From Platycnemis pennipes (taxonomy: Eukaryota > Arthropoda > Insecta > Odonata > Platycnemididae), in NCBI GenBank assembly GCA_933228895.1, contig OW121854.1:58570609-58634608 (forward strand): a stretch of 64,000 nt of DNA, given 5' to 3'. The notes under the pieces are model-generated. The model searched no databases and was not told where the DNA came from. It worked only from the letters and a program-made list of their open reading frames with translations. The position numbers and the translations under genes are program-made. This document shows, in pieces, positions 22,797-36,719 of the stretch (the first letter of the stretch is position 1; every line of letters starts with the position of its first letter).

Positions 22797-22804
22797 ACGG
22801 ATTG
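22797..22804. repeat. Target-site duplication, left copy
   Basis: ACGGATTG immediately precedes the left inverted end of the hAT element. It occurs once in unoccupied monomers (e.g. 28153-28160). Confidence 0.9.
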
Positions 22805-22810
22805 TAGGGC

Positions 22811-22925
22811 TGTGCGAGTCTCGACTTTTCGAGATTCGAGCGAGATAAAAGTGCTGCTCGAATCTCGCTCGATTTCGAGCTCAATACGCTCGAAAAACGA
22901 GTCTCGAACTTGTCTCGAGATCTCC
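22811..22925. repeat. Left subterminal CTCGA/TCGAG array of the hAT element
   Basis: Repeated TCTCGA, CGAGCGAGAT and TCTCGCTCGA words in both orientations next to the left terminal repeat. The same word TCTCGCTCGA occurs four times near the right end. Probably transposase-binding sites. Confidence 0.7.
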
Positions 22926-25900
22926 GTCGTGGTGGACGTAATTTTACGGGGTCTTGCGTTAAAATGCGACTTGGTAAATTTATATTTATTCCCTTCCTTT
23001 TGCATGATAATTTCATGATGTCACGCCACAAAATGCAGAGATGTCTCTTAGTCCTAGGCCTAGACGCGAGAAGTTAGGAGACCCTAGGCCTCGGCGTGGG
23101 GCCTAACCGAGTCCCTGCTCTATTTCGTAATCGGAGGCCTAGTGCCTACTAGTAAATGACGCATAAAATAGGCACGTATGAACGTAGGCTACTTCTAGAA
23201 CTAGCATAAACCCAATAAGTAAAAAAAATTTACAGAAAAATCCGGTTATTCTTGCCCATCTTTAAAGGAAATCTTCAATATAATGCTGTACTACGGTGAA
23301 TTTCAACCGTAACGAATCAATACATTGCATTTTAATGGAATATACATTATTATTTTATTTTCCCATCTTTCAGCACCAAAAGTTATGGGTTCAAGGTGTT
23401 TACTTGTTTACGCAATGGTAAATGCGCCGGAATCCCGGAATGCTCACGCAAAGCTGCTTTATGACCTTGAGATAGCAACCCTGTCAGCTGTTCCGAGAGG
23501 CGAGATGAAGCTCGCCTAGGGGTCGCCTGTAAGTACGCATGTCTTGACACTTGCGCGCGTTGTTGAGCGGAATAAAGTAAATGTTTGTCCTTGACCGATG
23601 CCAACAACCGATGCAATTGGAAAGATATGTGACATTGTAGAATTATATAAAACATCACAACTGATGGTATCAGATGGCTAAAACTCGCTTAAATGCTTGG
23701 CAACAAATTTTTCCGGTATAAACATGTTCACTCACTACCTTCCCCATGTCTACGTATATCGGTCTGTTTAAGCTGCGTTGTCTGTACTTTTCCAATCTAC
23801 AGCTTTAAGCGGAATTCGATACACGGTTCGGATTAGCCAAAAATTAAAATAAATTGAATTGAAGAACCAAGGAATATGAAAATGATAGCGAACACGTACT
23901 GTAATTTAAGTCAAAGAAATTACAATTTTTAATAAATGACAATTACAATTGATGTTATCGTAGATGCTACCTGCGCTGTTTTTAAGTACCCTTTCGCGCC
24001 GGAGCCTTGCAATGAAAAAGGCTTCCCTTGTCATTAGTACCGTGAGCATATCCTTGTAGTATTTCTCCGTACGGAACTCACTCGGCAAGGAATCGCACAG
24101 ACATACTCCTCGTTTATCTCGATTCACAAGTCAGGGAAGCCGGACCCTTTCCTCGATCACTCGGCAGACCGGTGATAACGACCCTCTTCTCAGTACCATT
24201 CCCACTCAGCCAACTATTCTTTTACTCATTTACTAAATATATTTGCCGCATAATATGAAAATACAGGCCCAGCAGTTCATACCGAATGTTCTGTTCTGCA
24301 TTTATTAATTTTAAACGGAACTTTACCGTTATTATTAACAAAATTTTTGCTAAATGAACACTCGACAATTTTTTTTATAGAGTTCCGTTCAAAATGTGGA
24401 AATGCACAGAAAAAAAACTTTATAAATGTAACTCAGAGTTCATACTTTCCCAGTATGATACAAATATTGTGATACTTATTGTTATCGTTATATATCCACA
24501 CAGTATGTAAACAAATGCTTGACCACGGACACACAGTGAAAGCATCTACCATGCTGAGACGAAAGATTGGAGATTACCCCTGTCCGCATGACACGGAAGG
24601 GTCGAGCGGGGCGGGGAAACGATAACGTTGTCATTTTTAGGGTCGATCCCTCAGTCGGGTCTACATAATTGACACAACTAAACCGGTTTTCCCCAGAAGA
24701 TCCCCTTCACCCAAGAAGAGTTCTTCGTCTCTTCACGACGAAATTCATCTGGGCGTGACTCATTCAGTGAGAAAGAGGAGAGAGTAACCCGAGAAAATCT
24801 CTCCGCCTTATCAGTGTCTACCCCCGCCCAGCTTCGCTTCGACCCAGGTGGCCACCACTAGTGGGGGAGGAGTTGGGTCACATTTTGGGGCTTCTGCAGC
24901 CAACACTTTTCATGCTTGCTTGCATCTCGCTTAGCAGCGACATGCAAGCGATGTTGACATGCCGTTAGTTCACTTGCGTGGAAAGATCTACGCCATTTAT
25001 TAATGACATTCTTATGCTTCAATTGAAAAATCTACGCGTGGGCGCGGTTAAGTTCGCTGCGAAAGGGCGGAATACGAAATTTTACCGTTCAAAATGTTGC
25101 TTGGATTTATTAGTTATCCCATCTAACAGACGAAATTTAATATGAGAATAATGAATTTTCCTCATCGAAATGGATGAACTGACAGATTTCTAACAAGTGC
25201 GAAAAAGTGCTACAATGTTCCAACATTTCTATGCATTGGTGCGACGTGTAGCTATTTCGCGGATAGATTTCAACGGGCTCTCATGATTTTTCATAAACAC
25301 ATTTGATTTATACTTGATTTCCACAAGTTTAAATGAAGTGCTGCGTGACGATGAAGAAGATGAAAGTGATGAGGGCATCATCTCAAAAAAGAAGACATCC
25401 TCCAGCCATTAAATACCTTGCATCATTTCCCATTACTTCACGAAGTTGATGATCATTTAATAGATAGTTTAAGAAAAATTTAAAAAGTAATCCACTCAAA
25501 ATGGAATGGTAAAAAATGCAAAAAAGACATCACAAAATATTTTTTTAAAGTTGATTCTGTAAATGAAATTTTACTTTCAGAGGGGTTTCTCTTCATTATC
25601 ATTTTGCCCAGGCAGTTTATTTGTTTGCTATGCAATGCTAGTTAACTTTCTTTGAGTGGTGTCCTTTTTCATTAAATTATCTTGGATAACTTTTTTAAAC
25701 TGCCTTATTTTCAAATTTTATCTCTGTTCAGTTCATACTCTTCCACTTGCATGCCTTGATTAACACTTGATTGCCACATATTTAAACGCTAAATCTGTAC
25801 TTTTGCCTGAGCAGCCAAAAAGCTAGATGATTAAGTTTTGAAATTCTATTGTACATTTTGATTTAAAATATAATTATCTCTCCACCATAATTAAAATAGT

Positions 25901-26171
25901 TTTAATTTTTACAGTGTAATATGTATGCAATAATGATCCCTTAGTAGTGAAACTAGTTCCAATGTCATTGTGTTCTCAAACGTTGTGAAATCTTTGCAAA
26001 ATTTTCAAAATCCACTCATATCTTGATTTTATATAACACCCCATTTTTCGGTCCCAAGGTGTTACGTAAAATGAAGACTACTGTAATGCTTAAGCTTAAA
26101 TTTATGTTTGTGTAAGTACAAAATTAGTACATGCATAGATAAAAGTCTCTACTGCAATTTCAGTGTGCTTA

Positions 26172-26235
26172 AATCTCGCTCGATCTCGCTCGAGATTCAA
26201 GATTTTTTCAAATTCTCGCTCGATCTCGCTCGAAT
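26172..26235. repeat. Right subterminal TCTCGCTCGA array of the hAT element
   Basis: Four copies of TCTCGCTCGA arranged as two close pairs separated by a T-rich spacer. They mirror the left subterminal region. Confidence 0.7.
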
Positions 26236-26263
26236 TAAAAAAAACCCTGCTCGCACAGCCCTA

Positions 26264-26271
26264 ACGGATTG
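26264..26271. repeat. Target-site duplication, right copy
   Basis: ACGGATTG immediately follows the right inverted end, after which the satellite continues in the expected phase (TAAAGAAAATTAAATTG). Confidence 0.9.
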
Positions 26272-28045
26272 TAAAGAAAATTAAATTGAACTCGTCCTGG
26301 CCCCTCATCCTTATGGTACGCAATATATTCCGGACATAACAACACTCTTGAATATTTATTCAGTAATTTGGGCCATCAGATATATCCAAGATTTACTGCG
26401 TAAATATTCAACAGTATATTGGGCAAACACCAACAATTGAAATCTAACAGTTATTCCTTAGGATTGGTCAGAAAATTAAATTGAACTCTGCCTGGCTCCG
26501 TTACCTATAGCTACGCAAATTATTTCCTACGTAAAACACTCTTGAATATTTATTCAGCAATTCGGGCCAACAGAAGTATCCAACATTTACTGCGTAAATA
26601 TTCAAATGTAAATTGGGCAAACACCAACAATTGAAATCTAACAGTTATTCCCAATGGATTGAACAGAAAATTAAATTGAACTTGACCTGGCTCCGTTACC
26701 TTTAGCTACGCAAATTATTTCCTACGTAATAACACTCTTGAATATTTATTCAGAAATTTGGGCCAATAGATATATCCAAGATTTACTGCGTAAATATTCA
26801 ATAGTAAATTGGGTGAACTCCAACAATTAAAATCTAAAAGTTATTCGCACAGGATTGAAAAGAAAATATAATTGAACTCAACCTGGCTCCGTTACTTTTA
26901 GCTACGCAAATTATTTCCTACATAATAACTCTCTTGAATATTTATTCAGCAATTTGGGCCAACAGATATAGCCAAGATTTACTGCGTAAATATTCAATAG
27001 GAAATTGGGCAAACCCCAAACAATTAAAATTCTAACAGTTGTTCGCAATGGATTTAACAGAAAATTAAATTGAACTCCACCTGGCTCCGTTACCTTTCGC
27101 TAGGCAAATTATTTCCCACGTAATAACATTGTTGAATATTTATTCAGTAATTTGGGCCAATAGATAATTCCAAGATTTACCGTGTAAATATTCAACAGCA
27201 AATTGGGCAAACACCAACAATTGAAATCTAACAGTTATTCGCAAAGAATTGAACAGAAAATTAAATATAACTCGACCCGGCTCCGTTACCTTTATCTACG
27301 CAAATTATTTCCTACGTTATAACACTCTTGAATATTTATTCAGCAATTTGTGCCAACATATATATCGAAAAGGTGCTCCGAAAATATTCAATAGTAAATT
27401 AGGCAAACCCCAACAATTAAAATGTAACAGTTATTCACAACGGATTGAACAGAAAATTAAATTGAACTCTACCTGGCAGCAATACTTTTAGCTACGCAAA
27501 GTATTTCTTACGTAATAACACTCTTGAATAATTATTCAGCGATTTCGGCCGACATATATATCTAATAGTTAATGCGTAAATATTCAATAGTAAATTGGCA
27601 AACCCTAGCAATTAAAATGTAGCAGTTATTTACAAAAGATTGTACAGAAAATTAAATTGAACTCCACCTGGCTCCGTTACCTTTAGCTACGCAAATTATT
27701 ACCTGCGTAATAACACTCTTGAATATCTATTCAGCAATTTGGGCCAACAGATATATCCAAGATTTACTGGGTAAATATTCAATAGGAAATTGGGCAAACC
27801 CCAACAAATAAAATTCTAACAGTTATTCGCAATGGATTGAACAGAAAATTAAATTGAACTCCACCTGGCTCCGTTACCTTTAGCTACGCAAATTATTTCC
27901 AAGGATATACACTCTTGAATATTTATTCAGCAATTTGGGCCAACATATATCCAAGATTTACTGCGTAAATATTCAAAAGTAAATTGGGAAACCCCAACAA
28001 TTAAAATTCTAACAGTTATTCGCAATGGATTGAACAGAAAATTAA

Positions 28046-28126
28046 ATTACACTCTAAATTTAAAATTCCCAACAATTAATAAATAGTGAAATCCAAAAAG
28101 CCAAATAGTAAATTGGCAAACCCCAA
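28046..28126 (+). repeat. Truncated junction monomer (copy 2 of 5)
   Basis: Same bridge as at 22.69 kb, followed immediately by the CTGGCCCCTTTATCC-type monomer. This copy gives the uninterrupted version of the hAT insertion site. Confidence 0.75.
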
Positions 28127-28559
28127 CAATTAAAATGTAACAGTTATTTACAACGGATTGTAAAGAAAATTAAATTGAACTCATCCTGGCCCCTTTATCC
28201 TTATGGTACGCAATATATTCCGGACATAACAACACTCTGGAATATTTATTCAGTAATTTGGGCCATCAGATATATCCAAGATTTAATGCGTAAATATTCA
28301 ACAGTAAATTGGGCAAACACCAACAATTGAAATCTAACAGTTATTCGCTAGGATTGGTCAGAAAATTAAATTGAACTCTGCCTGGCTCCGTTACCTTTAG
28401 CTACGCAAATTATTTCCTACGTAATAACACTCTTGAATATTTATTCAGCAATTTGGGCCAATAGATATATCCAAGATTTACTGCGTAAATATTCAATAGT
28501 AAATTGGGTAAAACCCAGCAATTAAAATTCTAACAGTTATTCGCAAAGGATTGAACAGA

Positions 28560-28647
28560 AAATTAAATTGAACTCCACCTGGCTCCGTTACCTTTCGCTA
28601 CGCAAATTAAATATAACTCCACCTGGCTCCGTTACCTTTCGCTACGC
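28560..28647 (+). repeat. 44-bp partial-monomer tandem duplication (copy 1 of 3)
   Basis: The segment from AAATTAAATTGAACTCC to TTTCGCTACGC is repeated directly (28560-28603, 28604-28647). The same event is seen at 29192-29279 and 31194-31281, so it was copied along with larger blocks. Confidence 0.85.
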
Positions 28648-28985
28648 AAATTATTTCCTACGTAATAACACTCTTGAATATTTATTCAGCAATTTGGGCC
28701 AACAGATATATCCAAGATTTACTGCGTAAATATTCAATAGTAAATTGGGCAAACACCAACAATTGAAATCTAACAGTTATTCGCAAAGAATTGAACAGAA
28801 AATTAAATATAACTCCACCTGGCTCCGTTACCTTTCGCTACGCAAATTATTTCCCACGTAATAACATTGTTGAATATTTATTCAGTAATTTGGGCCAATA
28901 GATATATCCAAGATTTACGGTGTAAATATTCAACAGCAAATTGGGCAAACACCAACAATTGAAATCTAACAGTTATTCGCAAAGA

Positions 28986-31900
28986 ATTGAACAGAAAATT
29001 AAATATAACTCGACCCGGCTCCGTTACCTTTATCTACGCAAATTATTTCCTACGTTATAACACTCTTGAATATTTATTCAGCAATTTGGGCCAACATATA
29101 TATCGAAAAGTTGCTCCGAAAATATTCAATAGTAAATTAGGCAAACCCCAACAATTAAAATGTAACAGTTATTCACAACGGATTTAACAGAAAATTAAAT
29201 TGAACTCCACCTGGCTCCGTTACCTTTCGCTACGCAAATTAAATATAACTCCACCTGGCTCCGTTACCTTTCGCTACGCAAATTATTTCCTACGTAATAA
29301 CACTCTTGAATATTTATTCAGCAATTTGGGCCAACAGATATATCCAAGATTTACTGCGTAAATATTCAATAGTAAATTGGGCAAACCCCAACAATTAAAA
29401 TTGTAACAGTTATTCGCAATGGATTTAACAGAAAATTAAATTGAACTCTGCCTGGCTCCGTTACCTTTCGCTACGCAAATTATTTCCTACGTAATAACAC
29501 TTGAATATTTATTCAGCAATTTGGGCCAATAGATTTATCCAAGATTTACTGCGTAAATATTCAACAGTAAATTGGGTAAACACCAACAATTAAAATCTAA
29601 AAGTTATTCTCACAGGATTGAAAAGAAAATTGAATTGAACTCGACATGGCTCCGTTACTTTTAGCTACGCAAATTATTTCCTACGTAATAACACTCTTGA
29701 ATATTTATTCAGCAATTTGGACCAACATATATCCAAAATTTACTGCGTCAATATTCAATAGGAAATTGGGCAAACCCCAATATTAATTTTCCAACAGTTA
29801 TTCGCAATGGATTGAACAGAAAATTAAATTGAACTCCACCTGGCTCCGTTACCTTTAGCTACGCAAATTATTTCCTATGTAATATCACTCTTGAATATTT
29901 ATTCAGCAATTTAGGCCATCAGATATATCCAAGATTTAATGCCTAAATATTCAATAGTAAATTGGGCAAACCCCAACAATTAAAATTCTAACAGTTATTC
30001 GCAATGTTTTTAACAGAAAATTAAATTGAACTCCACCTGGCTCCGTTACCTTTCGCTACGCAAATTATTTCCCACGTAATAACATTGTTGAATATTTATT
30101 CAGTAATTTGGGCCAACAGATATATCCAAGATTTACTGTGTAAATATTCAACAGTATATTGGGCAAACACCAACATTTGAAATCTAACAGTTATTCGCAA
30201 AGAATTGAACAGAAAAATAAACATAACTCGACCCGGCTCCGTTACCTTTATCTACGCAAATTATTTCCTACGTTATAACACTCTTGAATATATATTCAGC
30301 AATTTGGGCCAACATATATATCGAAAAGGTGCTCCAAAAATATTCAATAGTAAATTAGGCAAACCCCAACAATTAAAATGTAACAGTTATTCGCAACGGA
30401 TTGAACAGAAAATTAAATTGAACTCTACCTGGCTGCGTTACTTTTAGCTACGCAAAGTATTTCTTTCGTAATAACACTCTTGAATAATTATTCAGCAATT
30501 TCGGCCGACATATATCTAATAGTTAATGCGTAAATATTCAATAGTAAATTGGCAAACCCTAGCAATTAAAATGTAGCAGTTATTTACAAAGGATTGTACA
30601 GAAAATTAAATTGAACTCCACCTGGCTCCGTTACCTTTAGCTACGCAAATTGTTTCCTACGTGATAACACTCTTACATATTTATTCAGCAATTTGGGCCA
30701 ACAGATATATCCAAGATTTACTGCGTAAATATTCAATAGTAAATTGGGTAAACCCCAGCAATTAAAATTCTAACAGTTATTCGCAAAGGATTGAACAGAA
30801 AATTTAACTGAACTTGACCTGGCTCCGTTACCTTTAGCTACGCAAATTATTTCCTACGTAATAACACTCTTGAATATTTATTTAGAAATTTGGGCCAATT
30901 GATATATCCAAGATTTGCTGACAAAAATATTCAATAGTAAATTGGGCAAACCCCAACAATTAAAATTCTAACAGTTATTCGCAAAGGATTGAACAGAAAA
31001 TTAAATATAACTCGACCCGGCTCCGTTACCTTTATCTACGCAAATTATTTCCTACGTTATAACACTCTTGAATATTTATTCAGCAATTTGGGCCAACATA
31101 TATATCGAAAAGGTGCTCCGAAAATATTCAATAGTAAATTAGGCAATCCCCAACAATTAAAATGTAACAGTTATTCACAACGGATTGAACAGAAAATTAA
31201 ATTGAACTCCACCTGGCTCCGTTACCTTTCGCTACGCAAATTAAATATAACTCCACCTGGCTCCGTTACCTTTCGCTACGCAAATTATTTCCTACGTAAT
31301 AACACTCTTGAATATTTATTCAGCAATTTGGGCCAACAGATATATCCAAGATTTACTGCGTAAATATTTAATAGTAAATTGGGCAGACCCCAACAATTAA
31401 AATTCTAACAGTTATTCGCAATGGATTTAACAGAAAATTAAATTGAACTCTGCCTGGCTCCGTTACCTTTCGCTACGCAAATTATTTCCTACGTAATAAC
31501 ACTCTTGAATATTTATTCAGCAATTTGGGCCAATAGATTTATCCAAGATTTACTGCGTAAATATTCAACAGTAAATTGGGTAAACACCAACAATTAAAAT
31601 CTAAAATTTATTCTCACAGGATTGAAAAGAAAATTGAATTGAACTCGACATGGCTCCGTTACTTTTAGCTACGCAAATTATTTCCTACGTAATAACACTC
31701 TTGAATATTTATTCAGCAATTTGGGCCAACATGTATCCAAAATTTACTGCGTCAATATTCAATAGGAAATTGGGCAAACCCCAATATTAAAATTCCAACA
31801 GTTATTCGCAATGGATTGAACAGAAAATTAAATTGAACTCCACCTGGCTCCGTTACCTTTAGCTACGCAAATTATTTCCTATGTAATATCACTCTTGAAT

Positions 31901-32868
31901 ATTTATTCAGCAATTTAGGCCAACAGATATATCCAAGATTTACTGCCTAAATATTCAATAGTAAATTGGGCAAACCCCAACAATTAAAATTCTAACAGTT
32001 ATTCGCAATGGATTTAACAGAAAATTAAATTGAACTCCACCTGGCTCCGTTACCTTTCGCTACGCAAATTATTTCCCACGTAATAACATTGTTGAATATT
32101 TATTCAGTAATTTGGGCCAACAGATATATCCAAGATTTACTGTGTAAATATTCAACAGTATATTGGGCAAACACCAACATTTGAAATCTAACAGTTATTC
32201 GCAAAGAATTGAACAGAAAAATAAATATAACTCGACCCGGCTCCGTTACCTTTATCTACGCAAATTATTTCCTACATTATAACACTCTTGAATATATATT
32301 CAGCAATTTGAGCCAACATATATATCGAAAAGGTGCTCCAAAAATATTCAATAGTAAATTAGGCAAACCCCAACAATTAAAATGTAACAGTTATTCGCAA
32401 CGGATTGAACAAAAATTAAATTGAACTCTACCTGGCTGCGTTACTTTTAGCTACGCAAAGTATTTCTTTCGTAATAACACTCTTGAATAATTATTCAGCA
32501 ATTTCGGCCGACATATATCTAATAGTTAATGCGTAATTATTCAATAGTAAATTGGCAAACCCTAGCAATTAAAATGTAGCAGTTATTTACAAAGGATTGT
32601 ACAGAAAATTAAATCGAACTCCACCTGGCTCCGTTACCTTTAGCTACGCAAATTGTTTCCTACGTGATAACACTCTTGCATATTTATTCAGCAATTTGGG
32701 CCAACAGATATATCCAAGATTTACTGCGTAAATATTCAATAGTAAATTGGGTAAACCCCAGCAATTAAAATTCTAACAGTTATTCGCAAAGGATTGAACA
32801 GAAAATTTAACTGAACTTGACCTGGCTCCGTTACCTTTAGCTACGCAAATTATTTCCTACGTAACAAC
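28986..32868 (+). repeat. ~2.0-kb tandem duplication of a ten-monomer block
   Basis: About 28,986-30,865 and 30,988-32,868 share the same order of monomer variants at an offset of 2,002-2,004 bp. Shared private marks include the 44-bp duplication (29192 and 31194), CTCGACATGGCTCCG, and GTTTCCTACGTGATAACACT. Small differences exist between copies, so the duplication is recent but not the newest in the array. Confidence 0.8.
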
Positions 32869-34965
32869 ACTCTTGAATATTTATTCAGCAATTTGGGCCA
32901 ATAGATATATCCAAGATTTACTGCGTAAATATTCAATAGTAAATTGGGTAAACCCCAACAATTAAAATCTAAAAGTTATTCGCACAGGATTGAAAAGAAA
33001 ATTGAATTGAACTCAAACTGGCTCCGTTACTTTTAGCTACGCAAATTATTTCCTACGTAATAACGCTCTTGAATATTTATTCAGCAATTTGGGCCAATAG
33101 ATTTATCCAAGATTTACTGCGTAAATATTCAACAGTAAATTGGGTAAACACCAACAATTAAAATCCTAAAGTTATTCTCACAGGATTGAAAAGAAAATTG
33201 AATTGAACTCGACATGGCTCCGTTACTTTTAGCTACGCAAATTATTTCCTACGTAATAACACTCTTGAATATTTATTCAGCAATTTGGGCCAACATATAT
33301 CCAAAATTTACTGTGTCAATATTCAATAGGAAATTGGGCAAACCCCAATATTAAAATTCCAACAGTTATTCGCAATGGATTGAACAGAAAATTAAATTGA
33401 ACTCCACCTGGCTCCGTTACCTTTAGCTACGCAAATTATTTCCTACGTAATATCACTCTTGAATATATATTCAGCAATTTAGGCCAACAGATATATCCAA
33501 CATTTACTGCGTAAATATTCAATAGTAAATTGGGCCAACCCCAACAATTAAAATTCTAACAGTTATTCGCAATGGATTTAACTGAAAATTAAATTGAACT
33601 CCACCTGGCTCCGTTACCTTTCGCTACGCAAATTATTTCGTACGTAATAACACTCTTGAATATTTATTCAGCAATTTGGGCCAATAGATATATCCAAGAT
33701 TTGCTGCGTAAATATTTAATAGTAAATTGGGCAAACCCCAACAATTAAAATTCTAACAGTTATTCGCATAGGATTGAACAGAAAATTTAACTGAACTTGA
33801 CCTGGCTCCGTTACCTTTAGCTAAGCAAATTGTTTCCTACGTAATAACACTCTTGAATATTTATTTAGAAATTTGGGCCAATAGATATATCCAAGATTTG
33901 ATGCGTAAATATTCAATAGTAAATTGGGCAAACCCCAACAATTAAAATTCTAACAGTTATTCGCAAAGCATTGAACAGAAAATTTAACTGAACTTGACCT
34001 GGCTCCGTTACCTTTAGCTACGCAAATTATTTCCTACGTAATAACACTTTTCATATTTATTCAGCAATTTGGGCCAATAGATATATCCAAGATATACTGC
34101 GTAAATATTCAATAGTAAATTGGGTAAACCCCAACAATTAAAATCTAAAAGTTATTCGCACAGGATTGAAAAGAAAATTTAATTGAACTCGACCTGGCTC
34201 CGTTACTTTTAGCTACGCAAATATTTTCCTACGTAATAACTCTCTTGAATATTTATTCAGCAATTTGGGCCAACAGATATATCCAAGATTTACTCCGTAA
34301 ATATTCAATAGGAAATTGGGCAAACCCCAACAATTAAAATTCTAACAGTTATTCGCAAAGGATTGAACAGAAAATTAAATTGAACTCCACCTTGCTCCGT
34401 TACCTTTCGCTACGCAAATTATTTCCCACGTAATAACATTGTTGAATATTTATTCAGTAATTTGGGCCAACAGTTATATCTAAGATTTACTGTGTAAATA
34501 TTCAACAGCAAATTAGGCAAACACCAACAATTGAAATCTAACAGTTATTTGCAAAGAATTGAACAGAAAATTAAATATAACTCGACCCGGCTCCGTTACC
34601 TTTATCTACGCAAATTATTTCCTACGTTATAACACTCTTGAATATTTATTCAGCAATTTGGGCCAACATATATATCGAAAAGGTGCTCCGAAAATATTCA
34701 ATAGTAAATTAGGCAAACCCCAACAATTAAAATGTAACAGTTATTCACAACGGATTGTACAGAAAATTAAATTGAACTCTACCTGGCTCCGTTACTTTTA
34801 GCTACGCAAAGTATTTCTTTCGTAATAACACTCTTGAATAATTATTCAGCGATATCGGCCGACATATATATCTAATAGTTAATGCGTAAATATTCAATAG
34901 TTAATTGGCAAACTCTAGCAATTAAAAAATAGCAGTTATTTACAAAAGATTGTACAGAAAATTAA
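32785..34965 (+). repeat. 2.2-kb block duplicated 8.16 kb away (first copy)
   Basis: Matches about 40,945-43,127 at an offset of 8,160, changing to 8,161 after a 1-bp deletion near 34,051. Rare variants such as CTACGTAACAACACTC, ATTATTTCGTACGTAATA and TTAACTGAAAATTAAATTG occur at the same relative places in both. Confidence 0.8.
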
Positions 34966-36719
34966 AATTAACTCCACCTGGCTCCGTTACCTTTAGCTAA
35001 GCAAACTATTTCCTACGTAATATCACTCTTGAATAGATATTCAGCAATTTAGGCCAACAGATATATCCAAGATTTACTGCCTAAATATTCAATAGTAAAT
35101 TGGGCAAACCCCAACAATTAAAATTCTAACAGTTATTCGCAATGGATTTAACAGAAAATTAAATTGAACTCCACCTGGCTCCGTTACCTTTCGCTACGCA
35201 AATTATTTCCCACGTAATAACACTCTTGAATATTTATTCAGCAATTTGGGCCAATAGATATATCCAAGATTTGCTGCGTAAATATTTAATAGTAAATTGG
35301 GCAAACCCCAACAATTAAAATTCTAACAGTTATTCGCAAAGGATTGAACAGAAAATTTAACTGAACTTGACCTGGCTCCGTTACCTTTAGCTAAACAAAT
35401 TATTTCCTACGTAATAACACTCTTGAATATTTATTTAGAAATTTGGGCCAATAGATATATCCAAGATTTGCTGCGTAAATATTCAATAGTAAATTGGGCA
35501 AACCCCAACAATTAAAATTCTAACAGTTATTCGCAAAGGATTGAACAGAAAATTTAACTGAACTTGACCTGGCTCCGTTACCTTTAGCTACGCAAATTAT
35601 TTCCTACGTAATAACACTCTTGAATATTTATTCAGCAATTTGGGCCAATAGATATATCCAAGATTTACTGCGTAAATATTCAATAGGAAATTGGGCAAAC
35701 CCCAACAATTAAAATTCTAACAGTTATTCGCAAAGGATTGAACAGAAAATTAAATTGAACTCCACCTTGCTCCGTTACCTTTCGCTACGCAAATTATTTC
35801 CCACGTAATAACATTGTTGAATATTTATTCAGCAATTTGGGTCAATAGATATATCCAAGATTTGCTGCGTAAATATTTAATAGTAAATTGGGCAAACCCC
35901 AACAATTAAAATTCTAACAGTTATTCGCAAAGGATTGAACAGAAAATTTAACTGAACTTGACCTGGCTCCGTTACCTTTCGCTACGCAAATTATTTCCTA
36001 CGTAATAACACACTTGAATATTTATTCAACAATTTGGGCCAACAGATATATCCAAGATTTACTGCGTAAATAGTCAACAGTAAATTGGGCAAACACCGAC
36101 AATTGAAATCTAACAGATATTCGCTAGGATTGGTCAGATAATTAAATTGAACTCTGCCTGGCTCCGTTACCTTTAGCTACGCAAATTATTTCCTACGTAA
36201 TAACACACTTGAATATTTAGTCAGCAATTTGGGCCAACAGATATATCCAAGATTTACTGTGTAAATATTCAACAGTATATTGGGCAAACACCAACATTTG
36301 AAATCTAACAGTTATTCGCAAAGAATTGAACAGAATATTAAATATAACTCGACCCGGCTCCGTTACCTTTATCTACGCAAATTATTTCCTACGTTATAAC
36401 ACTCTTGAATATATATTCAGCAATTTGGGCCAACATATATATCGAAAAGATGCTCCGAAAATATTCAATAGTAAATTAGGCAAACCCCAACAATTAAAAT
36501 GTAACAGTTATTCGCAACGGATGGAACAGAAAATTAAATTGAACTCTACCTGGCTGCGTTACTTTTAGCTACGCAAAGTATTTCTTTCGTAATAACACTC
36601 TTGAATAATTATTCAGCAATTTCGGCCGACATATATATCTAATAGTTAATGCGTAAATATTCAATAGTAAATTGGCAAACCCTAGCAATTAAAATGTAGC
36701 AGTTATTTACAAAGGATTG

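Larger units (their letters stand above)
16895..22804 (+). repeat. Satellite array, left block (~196-bp monomer)
   Basis: About 30 head-to-tail monomers. Each runs, in order: TTGAATATTTATTCAG; CAATTTGGGCCAACAGATAT; ATCCAAGATTTACTGCGTAA; ATATTCAATAGTAAATTGGG; CAAACCCCAACAATTAAAAT; CTAACAGTTATTCGCAAAGG; ATTGAACAGAAAATTAAATT; GAACTC(C/G)ACCTGGCTCCG; TTACCTTTAGCTACGCAAAT; TATTTCCTACGTAATAACAC. Spacing of the CACTCTTG landmark at 18,840, 19,035, 19,232 and 19,429 gives 195-197 bp. The first few monomers next to PLE 2 are the most diverged and irregular in length, as expected at an array edge. No genes. Confidence 0.95.
22805..26263. mobile_element. hAT-type DNA transposon, non-autonomous, inserted in the satellite
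   Basis: The terminal inverted repeat TAGGGCTGTGCGAG (22805-22818) matches CTCGCACAGCCCTA (26250-26263) perfectly over 14 bp. The 8-bp host sequence ACGGATTG is duplicated on both sides (22797-22804 and 26264-26271). Both ends carry subterminal TCTCGCTCGA repeats (22,811-22,925 and 26,172-26,235). An 8-bp duplication and T/CAGGG-type ends are hallmarks of the hAT superfamily. The 3.46-kb interior has no long transposase frame; a short acidic stretch (DDEEDESDEG, near 25,350) after a possible AG acceptor is the only coding-like hint. The middle (23.0-25.1 kb) is visibly richer in GC and CpG than the satellite. Uninterrupted monomers such as the one at 28,153-28,160 show the pre-insertion site. 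Confidence 0.88.

Noticed and set aside
22792..23031. Arg/Ser-rich frames at the left end of the hAT element
   Set aside because: They translate the TCGAG-type subterminal repeats and show no transposase or BED-finger motif.
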